Source: Straminergon stramineum (lineage: Eukaryota > Streptophyta > Bryopsida > Hypnales > Calliergonaceae). From it: DNA of 64,000 nucleotides. The notes beneath the pieces are model-generated. The model searched no databases and had not been told where the DNA came from. It saw nothing but the letters and a program-made list of their open reading frames with translations. The stretch spans positions 34,204,906 to 34,268,905 of the forward strand of contig OY987264.1 in assembly GCA_963920665.1 (NCBI GenBank), in the 5' to 3' direction. Positions 53,201-64,000 of this stretch are shown piece by piece (positions within the stretch are counted from its first letter, which is position 1; each line of letters begins with the position of its first letter). Position numbers and translations under genes: made by a program.

Positions 53201-56200
53201 ACTGTGTCCTATGATTATTGGAGTGGATGAGTGCTGACCGTTGTGTTGATGGTGCGCTGCAGTACGTAAAAGCAACATTTGCCGCATGCAGAGATCCATT
53301 GGAAAAGCAGCAGCTTTGCTATATTCTGGGTAGACAGGTGAGCATCTTTTATGTTCATATTACAGTTTTGATTTACTTTTCACTGGTAGTCATATAGGAC
53401 AAAAAGTCAAGGTTTAATTGTTTGTTTTCACAAATACTTGTTTTTTGTTAAGCCAGTGCGTACCCATCTTTTATGGGGAATACCGTGTTCAGTTGCTTTT
53501 CAGAGTTTGTCACAGCCTTGCTTTGTGATCGTTTTTTGAAACTCCATGTTTCTAGTTTATCTCATGTAATGCTGGTTGGATGCAGGGTGTTTCTATCGAG
53601 CTTGATGAGGAAATGGCCGACAACGAGGAGCAACGGGAGCTTTTCCAAGAACTAATTAGTAATAGCAAGTTGAACGAGGGCTATCTCACTCTAGCTCGTG
53701 ACCTTGATGTGATGGAGCCTAAAACCCCGGATGATCTATACAAGGTGAGGATATTGCTCATCTCCGTGTTATATTGTTTTACCTGAATAGAAATTGAGCA
53801 TCTAAAATCTGGGCACAAATAGATATAAGAGTTAACTCCTCTGTGGTCCCATTTGCCGAACATGTAAAAGTGGAAATGGTTTCTGATGATCTCTCTGGGA
53901 TGTTGTTTCTATCCAGTTGTTGATTCCAGCTCGCCGTTTGTATTATTGTGTGGAGATTTCTGTATCCCGAGTATTTCTGATGCAGTCGGTCTCAACTTTT
54001 CTGCTTGTACTAATACTATTTCTGTGTTTGTCTCAGGCTCATTTAGTGGATGGGCGTGCAAGTGCAGGAGCCAGTGTAGATTCTGCTCGACAAAATCTGG
54101 CTGCCACATTTGTCAATGGATTTGTGAACGCTGGCTTTGGAGTGGTATGATTTTAAATGATTTGTTATTTTATACCAGTTACTGGGACCGTTGCTGGGCT
54201 TGTTTGATGTTCGGGTACCCGTAACTCAACGCCACATGGTTATGTACGTCATGTATCAATGCCTTCATCGTGTAATCTACAGTTCGTCTCTTCGACTTAT
54301 TAACGACTCGTATCTTGCAGGACAAGTTAATGACCGCTCCAGTTACCGAAGGTAGTTCTGGCGGCTGGCTTTTCAAAAATAAGGAGCACGGAAAGGCTAG
54401 TGCAGCAGCGAGTTTGGTAATGGTCAAGTTTGCACTCTGTTTGCTTTGAGGTTCAGATGATGATTACAACCATCACCTGTTTAGAGTTATGGCTAATTCA
54501 TCGACGTTTGTTTGGTCTTGTTTGATTAGGGGCTTATCATGCTGTGGGATGTCGATGGAGGCCTTCCCCTGGTTGACAAGTATCTGTATAGCAACGACAA
54601 CCATGTGGTAGCTGGGGCGCTTCTTGCTGTGGGAATCATAAACTGTGGTGTTCGCAATGAGTGTGACCCGGTAGGTTCCTCAAGCGTCAATCTGTTCGCA
54701 AGTTTTTGTTGATCTAAACTGCTAAATCCGTTTGAAATATGAATCTTGTTAGCCCTAATATTAGCTAGGCTAACAATTTCGTTTTTATTGTTGTGTTACT
54801 CTTAGTGATTGTGCCAGGTAGTTTTTGCAAGAGGATGCTTTTATAGGTATTTTCTGTCTGGAAGTGGTGACATGTGATCACCTTTGTGAATGGGACACTC
54901 GCTGGTGGCAGGCTTATGCTCTTCTCTACGACTCTGTCAACAAGGAAGATCTGACGGTTCGCATCGGTGCTATCATGGGTCTCGGACTAGCATATGCTGG
55001 CTCTCAGAAAGAAGAGGTTAGGAAATTCGTTCAGCTGCTTATTTGTTTCTCTAGAGTAGTTAGTGACTTCAAGAGAATGTAGTCATTTTCTTCGAATTTG
55101 TATATCCTCATGGCTGTGAGTTCATGCATTTGGTCTTCAGGATGATTGTCTAGTACATGGAAGTGAACCGTCATAGAGTATTTGTGAATTGTTTATGGTT
55201 CTCTACAAGCTTTCAATTTGGGCTTCAGACCTAGTATGAAGCAGTGTTTAATACTTTTTTCGGTTGCTATTTGTATTCAGGTGCTGGATCTTCTTACACC
55301 AATAGTGCAAGACTCCAAAGTTGGAATTGACTTAGCAGGGTTTGCCGCCGTAGCATTGGGCCTTATCTACGTAGGCTCGTGCAATGAAGATGTTGCGCAA
55401 TCTATTGTTCTTGCTTTGATGGACCGTAGTGAGGCTGAGCTCGGAGAACCTTTGGCCCGCTTTTTATGTGTTGGTCTTGGTCTTCTCTACCTTGGGAAGC
55501 AGGTACTGTCTTTGCTGCTTGTCCTATTCTTTTAGTACCTGATCTCACACTTCATAAATGCGGACACAGCATGAATGCTTGGTAGCATCATTAGTCCTCA
55601 TTTGCTTTTGTTTTTATATTAACAAGTGTTTCTAAAGTAGTTTGAAAATATGAAGTTTTGGAACTCTGATGTGCATATTTAATTAGGTACGTTATAGAAG
55701 AACTGTGTGTCTGACCCATGGATTTTGTAGAGAACGGATAAGTCGCTCGTAACTGGAATATGCTTCTGGTATGCAGGATGCCGCGGATGCAACCATGGAA
55801 GTGGCCAAAACGTTAAATGAGAAAATTTCTAAGTATTGTCTTGTTACAATAGAAACTTTTGCATACGCAGGCACGGGCAATGTTCTTAAGGTAGCTCTTC
55901 TTCCCCTTTCCTCCTCAGAACAGATGGCTTGCTGATATGACAATGAGAGATTGTTCGTGTGCTATTAGCAGTAGATTTCTCAAGGTTATTCTTGTTTTGT
56001 ATACCTGCAACTGGATCTGCTTTAAATTTTTCTTTTTGAATGCAGGTACAAGCCCTCCTCAGCATGTGTGGTGATCACTTGGAAAAAGGAGAAAATCATC
56101 AGGCTCCTGCTGTTTTGGGTATTGCTTTGATAGCAATGGCTGAAGAATTGGGCTGTGATATGGCCATTCGATCCTTAGAACATCTACTCCAGTATGGTGA

Positions 56201-57857
56201 ACAGAACATCCGGCGAGCAGTCCCACTTGCCCTTGGAATCCTGTCCATTTCAAATCCTAAGGTGAATCAGCTGTGGCACTGATTGTTCAGCTAGTGCTGC
56301 CTTCTTGCAGCATATGCCTTTTTATCAAAGTTTTGGGAAGGTTTGTTGATGTCTCGATTTTGCATTTATAATTGCAGATAAGTGTAATGGATACGTTGAG
56401 CCGACTCACTCACGACAGTGATTCTGAAGTAGCCATGGTATTTTTTCCTCCTCTGTGGTTCCTGCGTCCCAATATTTACCAATTTGCTTATATGAGCTTC
56501 CCGTGGTTCTCTGCAGTGCGTGCTGTCTGTCTATCGTATCATAAGAAAATGTTTCACAACGTATGCAATTTGTGTGCACTGACGCCGTGATGTTTTTATC
56601 TCAGTCGGCTACAGTTTCTTTGGGACTTATAGGAGCGGGGACCAATAATGCCAGAATTGCTGGCATGCTTCGCAATTTGTCTAGCTACTATTATAAAGAC
56701 GCAAGTCTTCTCTTTTGCGTATGTCCTTATCCTCTGCCTCTGCTTCTTAGGCTCTCCTGTACGTTTTGATGATCTTTGTCTTGGATTCCTTCTGTCTCTG
56801 ACCTTGTGTCGATATCATGCAGGTTAGGATTGCACAGGGTCTTGTACACTGTGGGAAAGGACTGTTGACTCTCAACCCTTACCATTCAGATCGATTTTTG
56901 CTATCAAAGTAAGTTACCAAACTTCTCTGTGTTGAAGTTTCTAAGCTTCCATTGAATTTTGGACAGTCTATTTGAGAAAATCTAATACATCTTCTTTGTA
57001 TTTGAAAGGTTGGATGTATGCGTATTGTCTATGAACTGAGACTGATTAGTCAGAGTGTGAGTTTCTTTTGGTATCGTGTCGGAATTTGACAGAAGAAATG
57101 ATTTGAACTGCAGTGTGGCATTGGCTGGACTGATCACCTTTTTGCATGCAAGCTTTGACATGAAGTCTTTTATTCTTGGCAAATACCACTACGTTATGTA
57201 CTTTCTTGTTCTTGCAATGCAGGTAAATCTTTCAACTACGTTTTGTATATGATTATAGTTTTAATTCTGTTTTAAATTCTGCTGCATGCTAATTTTGCAA
57301 ATATTTAATAGCCCGACTTTTCTAGGTTTCGCTTTTGATGTCGTTTTCCATTTACGAGGTATTGATATTAGTTGTCATGGTATGACAGCCTCGGATGCTG
57401 ATAACCCTAGACGAGAATTTAAAACCGCTACCTGTTCCCGTGCGAGTGGGACAAGCCGTGGATGTAGTCGGCCAAGCTGGTCGTCCCAAGACCATTACTG
57501 GTTTCCAAACACACACTACACCAGTGATTTTGGCTACTGGTGACCGTGCGGAGCTTGCCACTGAAAAGTAAGCACCCGAGTCAAATTCGTTTCATAATTA
57601 CGATAGTGCCGGTTTGTTGTGAGCAGTACTTCGTTGCAGATTTGATATTGTTTTGTTAACATATAAATATATAAGTAGGCTGTAACTGAAATGTGTTTGT
57701 GGAATTGGATACTGTAAGTAGAGGTCGTTCGGACTTGATTTCTTACCCGAATATCTGGTGGGCGTTGTGCAGGTACCTTCCCTTGTCAACGGTGCTAGAA
57801 GGGTTTGTGATTTTGAAGCTGAATCCTGATTATCAGCATGACCATTTGAGTAGTTAG
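50249..57857 (+). CDS. RPN1: 26S proteasome regulatory subunit RPN1 (PSMD2/S2)
   Basis: Twenty-five coding exons: 50249-50389, 51066-51166, 51390-51510, 51651-51710, 51834-51901, 52062-52104, 52329-52394, 52507-52545, 52750-52832, 52945-53059, 53263-53337, 53586-53744, 54037-54144, 54321-54416, 54530-54670, 54912-55016, 55281-55502, 55777-55890, 56046-56261, 56378-56437, 56605-56718, 56823-56908, 57114-57222, 57389-57567, 57773-57857. All introns are GT-AG and the frame joins without a break to 901 residues, close to the usual plant length of about 890. RPN1 is the non-ATPase scaffold of the proteasome base and binds ubiquitin, ubiquitin-like receptors and Ubp6. Visible hallmarks: a Lys-rich N-terminus, the [20 protein letters not shown] segment, toroid-forming proteasome/cyclosome repeats of the GLGLAYAGS and LGLIYVGS type, and the conserved C-terminal region with [20 protein letters not shown] and [11 protein letters not shown]. 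The start is the first ATG of the family frame. Identity is firm. Confidence 0.96.
50767..51107. repeat. Duplication of the intron 1/exon 2 junction of RPN1
   Basis: Copy 1 (about 50767-50927) and copy 2 (about 50948-51107) run in parallel through TGACTTGCAGTCGGAGGAAG. Copy 2 holds the real acceptor and the start of exon 2. Copy 1, inside intron 1, keeps an intact AG acceptor and a recognisable exon start. A GT follows at 50928 after 42 bases, so a 14-codon in-frame cassette exon (50886-50927) is possible. Reading on without splicing would meet a stop. Confidence 0.8.
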
Positions 57858-60085
57858 ACTTGTAGAAATGTTCCGCTTGGATCCATGCACATAACCTCAC
57901 ATTTTCAACCAAGTTCGCAGTTCAGGTCCTTGATAATTTTTCTCTTCATTGCTGGAGGCCTATGCTTACCCGGGTTGAATGTATATGAAGTGTATTTCTG
58001 CTACGACTTGTTGTAGCTTCTTTATGGTTCTGCTCTTCAGTGATCAAATTACTTTGAGCATGAGGTTCTTGGTCCTCTCAAGGTTCTAGTTTAAATTGGG
58101 CTACTTTCTCATCTTTCTTATTTCGCAACTTGCCGTTTCAGAATCCGATAGATGCCTGACACATTTCAGTTGGTGCAGTTGTAGGTTATTAGTCTGTTGT
58201 GGTTATTGTTGCTTTGTGTTAGTTGCTTAGCCAACTAGGAGGTTTAACAGTTCGTTGCTAAGTCGAAGTGAGAAGATGATTTAATCTTAACACTTAAAAA
58301 TCAGTCTTTTCAAGTCCTCTTCCGCTATTGTGTCTACTCTCTGTTTTGTGAAGCTCCCTTTGTATCTTGAACCTATGATCGTTTGCTCGAGTCTTGAAAT
58401 GATGTTTGATCAGTCCATTATTAATCCAAGACGGTTAAATAATTGGTTTAGATAGTTCTATTAGAAAATACTCCACTTCCCTCCATTGCTTTTTCTATGT
58501 TGAACGTAGTATTCCCCTACATTCATTTGTCCCTAGTGCGTGTGACTATTTTATCAGTACACTATTTGTAAAGGAATTAAATTAGTGTAGACTGCCAATT
58601 TCCAAAGATAAACTCCTGAAGGACAATTGTTGAACATATGGTGGAATGTTAGAGTAGGTTCCTATAAAGTCAATTATGAATAGATGTTTGTGAAATTTTG
58701 ATGCAAGGTGCATACATGAACCCTTTTCTGAGCTTCTTGGTATTTGCTCTATATTGAACAAAAACTAACATTTTGATAAGTTTTATCATGTTTTTGTGAA
58801 TTGTAAGCATACAAATTCAAATTAAACATGTTGGAGATCACATGGGAGAAGAAAACACAACATTATTACTTATGGAGTGAAATATTATAATGTTTGATCA
58901 TGAGGGTGTTAAAATTGTGAAAGTGATTTGAAGTCTCTCAATTATCTTTTCACATATCAAAACTAAAAGTTAGTTACCAAACAAATATGAGGTTAAAGGT
59001 CAAAACATGCATAACCCCAATTAATTCATGGCTTCTCAAAATCTACTCTACAATTTTCTTAAATGAATTTTGAATGTGATTTTTTCTCCAAGATCTAGTG
59101 TCTTTGAGGCTCATTTCTCAAAACCCTCAATACTACAAAAAGTCAAGATTTGCATAGGACACCCTTGCACAAAATCTTGAATAGAGAAGTTATAATCATT
59201 CATTTTCAAAATCAGATTTTTGATGCTAAAAGTAGACTTCAAATATTTTTTTTCAAAAATATTAAATACAAAAAATATTAAATTGATATTTATCTTCAAA
59301 GTATCCTACACTTAGGTTGGATTTGTTAAAAAATAATTCAAAATATAAATAAATATGGCATGTAATTACATTTTCAGAAATTATTATGTAGTATAATTGA
59401 TTAGTGTAGAAAATATTAATGAAAATGATCTAAATTCTCAAAAAAAACAAGGTGAAAAATGAAAAACAATATACATACTAAGGAGGGAATACTATATAAT
59501 TTTGCAGTTTGAAATTTTAACTTGACAACCATTTTAAAATTTTTTTACAAAGAAATTTTAATATTTTTCATCTAGGCATAATATGGTAATGCACGATGAG
59601 ACTCCAACCAAAAGCTTTAGATCTGTGGCTACATATGAGCATATGTAAGAGGTAGTGATAATTAACCAGATATTGTAATTGGATAAGGATATTCCTCTGC
59701 TAAATACAACAACCATCATAATTGGTGAAAATCTGATAATTCAAATCCACATGTATTATACCGGAATTGCTACTGCTGAAGTTCACTCGAAATATTTTGA
59801 ACTTTCACTAAAACGAAGTTGCAGAAATTATAAATTGAGTTAATGAATGGGAATTCACCCAGAAAAGAAATGATTTCGCAAGGGACGAAACGAAACTGAC
59901 CCTAACGTGTACGGTATTGTCGACACCTGAATTTGGTGCGTCTGGCATTGCATTGCATTGCATTTAGGGGTTAAGTGGTCGGAAATGGCTTGGCTCCCTT
60001 ACTTACGCCCTCAAGGAACTCGATGAAAGTCACTCAGACAAGTGAGACGAGTCCCCCTTCCTTTTAGAAAATTACCGTATTCAAC
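57858..60085. other. RPN1 3' UTR and intergenic spacer
   Basis: The first several hundred bases keep the composition of RPN1 introns and are probably 3' UTR. From about 58550 to 59800 the sequence is AT-rich and resembles the intergenic DNA elsewhere, without a bounded element that I can define. A GCATT tandem (TTGCATTGCATTGCATT) lies near 59950. No gene is seen. Confidence 0.5.
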
Positions 60086-60185
60086 ATGGATGTTGCTGCC
60101 GAAGTGATTCAAAAGCTTTTGCTGAACATGTCGATGTCGATGTTGCTGCCGAAATGATTCAAAACATTTCGCAGAGCTTGTCGAG
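60086..60185 (+). repeat. 50-bp direct duplication with a short ORF upstream of the Ycf20-like gene
   Basis: GATGTTGCTGCCGAA starts at 60089 and again at 60139, and the following GTGATTCAAAA/ATGATTCAAAA segments match. An ATG at 60086 opens a 23-codon frame through the first unit that stops at 60155-60157 in the second. If within the mRNA leader, it is an upstream ORF for the gene at 60312. Confidence 0.6.
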
Positions 60186-60311
60186 GACGAAGGTTTCCAC
60201 GCTTCAGGATGTGCAAAATCATCATCTAGGGTTTAGCATCGCGGTCTCCGTCTCCGCACGCGAAACGCTCGCGAATTCGCCGCCCCAGCCTTCCAACAAT
60301 ATCTTCACAAC

Positions 60312-60785
60312 ATGACGGCGGTTTCGATGCTCACTCGCACTCCTTTCTTAGGATTCATCAATGGCGAATTCCAAACCTCGAAGCTCATCCCTCGCAGGAG
60401 GAGCTCAAGCCTCGCATCGAAGTCGTTGCGAGTGAGCAGGGCGACGTTGGCGAGCGACGACTTTGGGAGCAAGCGTCTCGTGGACGTGGTGCGTCGCTTG
60501 CCTCGCATTGCGACCTCCTACTTCCGGAGTCCGTTCCGTCGCGCTCTCTTCGGCGGAATCTCCATCTTGTTGGGATTCTACGTGGCGCAGACAATTTCCC
60601 TGTCGTTTGGAGCCTTGGGCGTGAACGATGTCATCGCGGCGGCCCTGTGCGTGCTGTTCACGGAGTACATCACGCGGTTCACGCGCACTCGGAAGAGCGT
60701 CTCGTTCTCCGTGGCGCTGGTGAATATCTTCAAGATGGGGTTCACATATGGGCTCTTCATCGACGCTTTCAAGCTTGCCAGCTGA
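60312..60785 (+). CDS. Ycf20-like plastid protein, single exon
   Basis: 157 residues without introns. Residues 1 to about 50 are rich in Ser, Arg and Thr with few acidic residues, as in a plastid transit peptide. Residues about 70-157 form the Ycf20 domain, with hydrophobic segments near 78-101, 103-120 and 134-153 and the conserved FTEYITRF and VNIFKMGFTYGLFIDAFKL motifs. Ycf20 is plastid-encoded in some algae and nuclear in land plants; Arabidopsis homologues affect non-photochemical quenching, so a thylakoid or envelope membrane role is expected, with the molecular activity unknown. The first ATG is used; an in-frame upstream start is not seen. Confidence 0.9.
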   Translation: MTAVSMLTRTPFLGFINGEFQTSKLIPRRRSSSLASKSLRVSRATLASDDFGSKRLVDVVRRLPRIATSYFRSPFRRALFGGISILLGFYVAQTISLSFGALGVNDVIAAALCVLFTEYITRFTRTRKSVSFSVALVNIFKMGFTYGLFIDAFKLAS

Positions 60786-62945
60786 GTCGGAGCCCTGGCT
60801 TTGCTCAGTAACTCTTCTTTTCGAATAGCCCTTGGTGGTGTGGTCCTTGTGTTTCAACTCTTGCTGGGGCAAATTTTGAACTCTGAGGCTATGATGTTGT
60901 TGCAAAATTTCGGCAGGTCATGTGTCTCGCAATTCTAATTACAAACACTATGGAAGCAACGAAATCTTGCTGCTGCACATTTACTGAAACAGAGAGATTC
61001 CCAAATTGTGATATATCTTCAGAGGTATGTGACGGAGCCTCGTGGGAGTTTGAGGCGCAGGATGGTTTACAAGTTATCATTCTTTTCAGTGTTTTTCAGA
61101 ATCACCAGAGCTGACCCTAGCTACCTTTGTGGTTGAGGGCTACGCGTCTCGAAGAATTGCTTCAGGTTTCTACTGGAAATGAATGCTTGTGGGCACAGGA
61201 GTAGCACAGGAGACCCGGCGTTCTACAAGGTATGGAAGCCATTAGACCCGGCTTTCTATGGGGGATCCTACCGTATTTATTATATACAGAGGTCAATGAT
61301 ATCGATCCCGAGGGGACTCTGCTTTTGTTAATTTTTTATTAGACCCCGAGTGGAACGGCCTGCAATGCCTAACCGTTCTGACTGTATCAACGAAACTGCT
61401 GGCTCTGCGCCGTGGGGTTTGTGATTTCTGAAGGTCTTCGAAAGGCACCACCCTGAAGCTGGGATCGGGATATTCAAAGTGTGAGGCCTGGAGGAAGAAA
61501 ACGTGCAGAATTTGGGATTTCCTCCTTCGGGTCCTCCGTACTACAACCTAGCCTCATGTGCCCTGCTAGTCTGAATCCGTTTGGGGTTCTAGTGGATGAG
61601 TATTGAGCTTGTAATCCATTCATGCATCAGAAATTCTGCAAGCTTCTGATGCTAGAAATCAATGAAATATATGATTTGTTCCGACTTGCTCTCCCGAACT
61701 GACTGACCTCCACAAAATGGTTTGGGATTGGGGTAATTTCGCATGCTTGTCTATATGAAGTTCTTAAGCATCTGATGTCGATGGTTTTGAGGATTTTTAG
61801 GGATTTCTGGACAGCTACATGGCTGAAATTATACAGGCATGGAGTGTGGGCCAACCTGATTCCTGTGTAAGGTAGGTCATGTGACGAACCAGAGCTTACA
61901 GAACGTTGCGTTCAGAGCGCAAGGGAACGAAACGACAGCTTCTTGGGCGCTATTTCCAGAAGCTTGGATAGTCCAACACTTGGCCTTCAGCTTGGCTTCT
62001 GGAATCCTCACTTCTTAAGCTGGAATATGCCGAGTAAATACTGGATGAGTGCTAATGATTGTTGTGGAGGTAGCTCGGAATCTCGGGAAATGTAAAGCAG
62101 ACGCCTCTTGAATACTTGAAATTGCTTGTCGGTTCCCTACACGTTCCTTGATAATCGATCCATTATCATATAATTGTATCACAAGTTGCACGAATAGAAT
62201 ATGCATGCGTAACCATGACGACAGGATAAGCGTTGGCATGACGACAGGATCGTTCCTGCACAGGTTCTGCACGAGCACTTGACTTTGTGATTAATCTCTG
62301 ACCAGACTTTAAAAAAGTTTACGTGTGAGCAGGAGAAGTGACTTGCGTTCAGACAACGTGCTTTCCAGACAAGTGAACGAGCTTTGGGGGGCAGTCGGTA
62401 TTCAGAGAGCTTGAAGCACGATTCATCTACAAGACGCGTTGAAAGAGTGACTAGGGTGTGTCAGCCGATAACCGACCTTGTTGAGTGACGGCTGTTGAGA
62501 TATCATGCAGATTTTCGCGAGTTCTAGAGTGTGGACCTAGGTGTGGCCGACGTCGTGGAAAGGGGGTTACTACTGTACAGTAGTGAGTTATGGAGGAGTT
62601 TGTGGGACGCGCTTCTGGCATATGATCGTTTTCAAGGTATGATATAGACTGTACCTCGTCAATTTCTTCACCGAAACGGACTGGGAGTGCTTTGTCCTCT
62701 TTATTGATTTCATGCGCTGGCTATGGCATTTAATTAGTGTATTGAAAAACCTCTTGTCATACTCGATTGCCAATTCTCTCGCTTTTATGTTCAAGAGACC
62801 GCTGAGAGACTGAGATTAGTCCATTTTGAAACCCTACTAGGTTATTTTCTCATTGTTGCCGAATTTTAACAGGGCCTGTGATTGTGTCGTTCTTCAGTGC
62901 TGTTTCTACCCCGAACGGATGCTAGAAACTAGTCATCGTTGAAAA
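60786..62945. other. Ycf20-like 3' UTR, intergenic region and leader of the next gene
   Basis: The region is balanced in composition and lacks the transposon families seen earlier. A short repeat, GACCCGGCNTTCTA, occurs at about 61216 and 61247, and CATGACGACAGGAT occurs at about 62214 and 62237. The palindrome ACTACTGTACAGTAGT is at 62569-62584. No further gene is supported; open frames of 60-90 codons lack domains. The last several hundred bases are probably the 5' leader of the gene at 62946. Confidence 0.5.
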
Positions 62946-64000
62946 ATGGCATCACGAGGTGGGTCTCAAGCTAGAGTACCTGCCGTAGATGAGGAGAAAC
63001 CGAATGAGGAGCTGCGACAGAGTCCCCAATGGCGAACAGAAGGAGAAACAGAAGCACCATCGTTACGACAAGGGCTGCGAGATAACTGGCCTACTTCATC
63101 CGAGTTGCGTCTTGTAGTGCTCAAGCTAAGCCAAGATTTAGAAGAGTTGCGGAGCCCTGATAATCCTCGAGATCTACCGGGTGAGGAACCTGTGACACCG
63201 AGGTTAGATGACAAAAACCGGATTTTAGGCTCCCCAGGGTCACTTGGATTCTACCACCGCGGCGTCGCCGAGCGGATGTTGAGGGACTACTTGAGGGATC
63301 TCTTGGCGCTCAACAGTCGCCAGCTTTCATCTGGTCCGGAGGGCCAGCAGTTACAACGTGTCAAGAATGTGCAAAGACGAGTGGAGAATTACCATGGGGC
63401 GTTGGTGAAGATGCAAGAGGCGAACGCCAAAGAACCGAATGGCCAGCTCACTTGGGAGGAGCGGAACGTCCTCAAATCCATGTTGGAGGATTACACACGA
63501 GGCCTGGAGGATTTCTTAGACGACCCGGATGAGCACGGTGGCCGGGACAAGCTCGAGGCGGAGCTCGCGGAGATTCGGGCTAATATTAACATGGTGGACG
63601 AGGGCATGCCTTTGGATTTCACCGAAACGAGGTTCGATACCATGACTGACTCTTTGACTGCATCAGTGGAAGGGGTTGAAGCCCAAGTTGCACAGTTTTC
63701 GCATATGCACTTCCATGGGAACATTCAAGTGTTCAATCTGCAGTGTGGCTTTCTCGTGGAGACTCTGTTAATCACTGTGCATGATCGACTTCGCCGGTAC
63801 AACGAAACACTGAAATTGGTTAAAGACTTGGAGGTGGAGCTGGTTCAAGTCAATAGACGGCAGCGGATTTTCAAGAGCGTCGCATTCTGCATTGAAGCAT
63901 TATCGGAGCTTACGCGCGTGTTTCAAATAGTTCTGGACTTGCTCACCATGTGCAGTAAGGAGGATTGGTGGATCACGGCCTTGGAGTTGTCGAACGCTCT
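62946..64000 (+). CDS. Unrecognised helical protein, 5' part (cut by window end)
   Basis: An ATG at 62946, preceded by an in-frame TGA at 62940, opens a frame of 351 codons with no stop before the window edge. This is the longest uninterrupted frame in the window. The first 90 residues are charged and Pro-rich (MASRGGSQARVPAVDEEKP...), probably disordered. From about residue 100 the chain is rich in Leu, Glu, Arg and Lys with heptad-like spacing, suggesting coiled coils or a helical bundle; the last 100 residues contain hydrophobic stretches such as FCIEALSELTRVFQIVLDLL. I do not recognise a known domain and assign no function. No membrane-spanning segment or signal peptide is evident. Coding status is well supported by length and codon-like composition. 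Confidence 0.8.
   Translation, partial: MASRGGSQARVPAVDEEKPNEELRQSPQWRTEGETEAPSLRQGLRDNWPTSSELRLVVLKLSQDLEELRSPDNPRDLPGEEPVTPRLDDKNRILGSPGSLGFYHRGVAERMLRDYLRDLLALNSRQLSSGPEGQQLQRVKNVQRRVENYHGALVKMQEANAKEPNGQLTWEERNVLKSMLEDYTRGLEDFLDDPDEHGGRDKLEAELAEIRANINMVDEGMPLDFTETRFDTMTDSLTASVEGVEAQVAQFSHMHFHGNIQVFNLQCGFLVETLLITVHDRLRRYNETLKLVKDLEVELVQVNRRQRIFKSVAFCIEALSELTRVFQIVLDLLTMCSKEDWWITALELSNA

Noticed and set aside
57286..57543. 85-codon frame overlapping RPN1 exon 24
   Set aside because: It is out of frame with the conserved RPN1 C-terminal motif and so is a shadow of that exon.

Overview
The window is nuclear DNA of a land plant. Three of its protein genes are spliced plant-type genes (an SnRK1-type kinase, a glucosidase II beta-like lumenal protein, the 26S proteasome subunit RPN1) and a fourth is a Ycf20-like plastid protein. 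The long 5' leaders, short introns (mostly 70-600 bp), an intron-less Ycf20 gene and a divergent SnRK1 fit a seed-free plant, most likely a bryophyte. That placement is inference; species and even class cannot be fixed from this sequence alone.

Layout. Bases 1 to about 26,000 hold no gene I can support. They are AT-rich and crowded with decayed non-autonomous DNA transposons. The dominant group starts TTAACCCCT and ends AGGGGTTAA, that is, elements duplicating a TTAA target as piggyBac-type elements do. Four related copies of about 0.9 kb (2529-3434, 8834-10053, 14229-15752, 23192-24137) and several smaller ones are present. One copy carries a second TTAA element exactly where two sister copies have a single TTAA, which is direct evidence for the target duplication. 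Other elements include a CACTA-like hairpin (7093-7295), a 0.78-kb TA-flanked foldback (21881-22663) and a family with GC-rich ends that inserts without target duplication (9411-9698 and relatives).

Gene block 1 (about 26.0-38.3 kb): a divergent SnRK1 catalytic subunit on the + strand (CDS 27612-33144, 9 coding exons, 602 aa) with a long leader, then on the - strand a short glucosidase II beta-like gene (36300-38171, 5 exons, 225 aa). From 38.4 to 49.9 kb lies a second repeat-rich stretch: a tandem array with an embedded hairpin (39472-40440), TA-flanked elements, and a solo LTR with a 5-bp target duplication (45133-46264).

Gene block 2 (about 49.9-64.0 kb), all on the + strand: RPN1/PSMD2 (CDS 50249-57857, 25 exons, 901 aa), a single-exon Ycf20-like gene (60312-60785, 157 aa), and the 5' part of an unrecognised helical protein (from 62946, open to the window edge). 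The genes do not form an obvious pathway: energy-sensing kinase, ER glycan quality control, proteasome base and a thylakoid-associated protein are independent housekeeping or regulatory functions.

Most interesting points: (1) sequence-level proof of TTAA target duplication by a plant MITE family; (2) an SnRK1 with Ser in place of both the third glycine-loop Gly and the activation-loop Thr; (3) upstream partial duplications of an intron-exon junction in both SnRK1 (intron 7/exon 8) and RPN1 (intron 1/exon 2), the latter leaving a potential in-frame 42-nt cassette exon.
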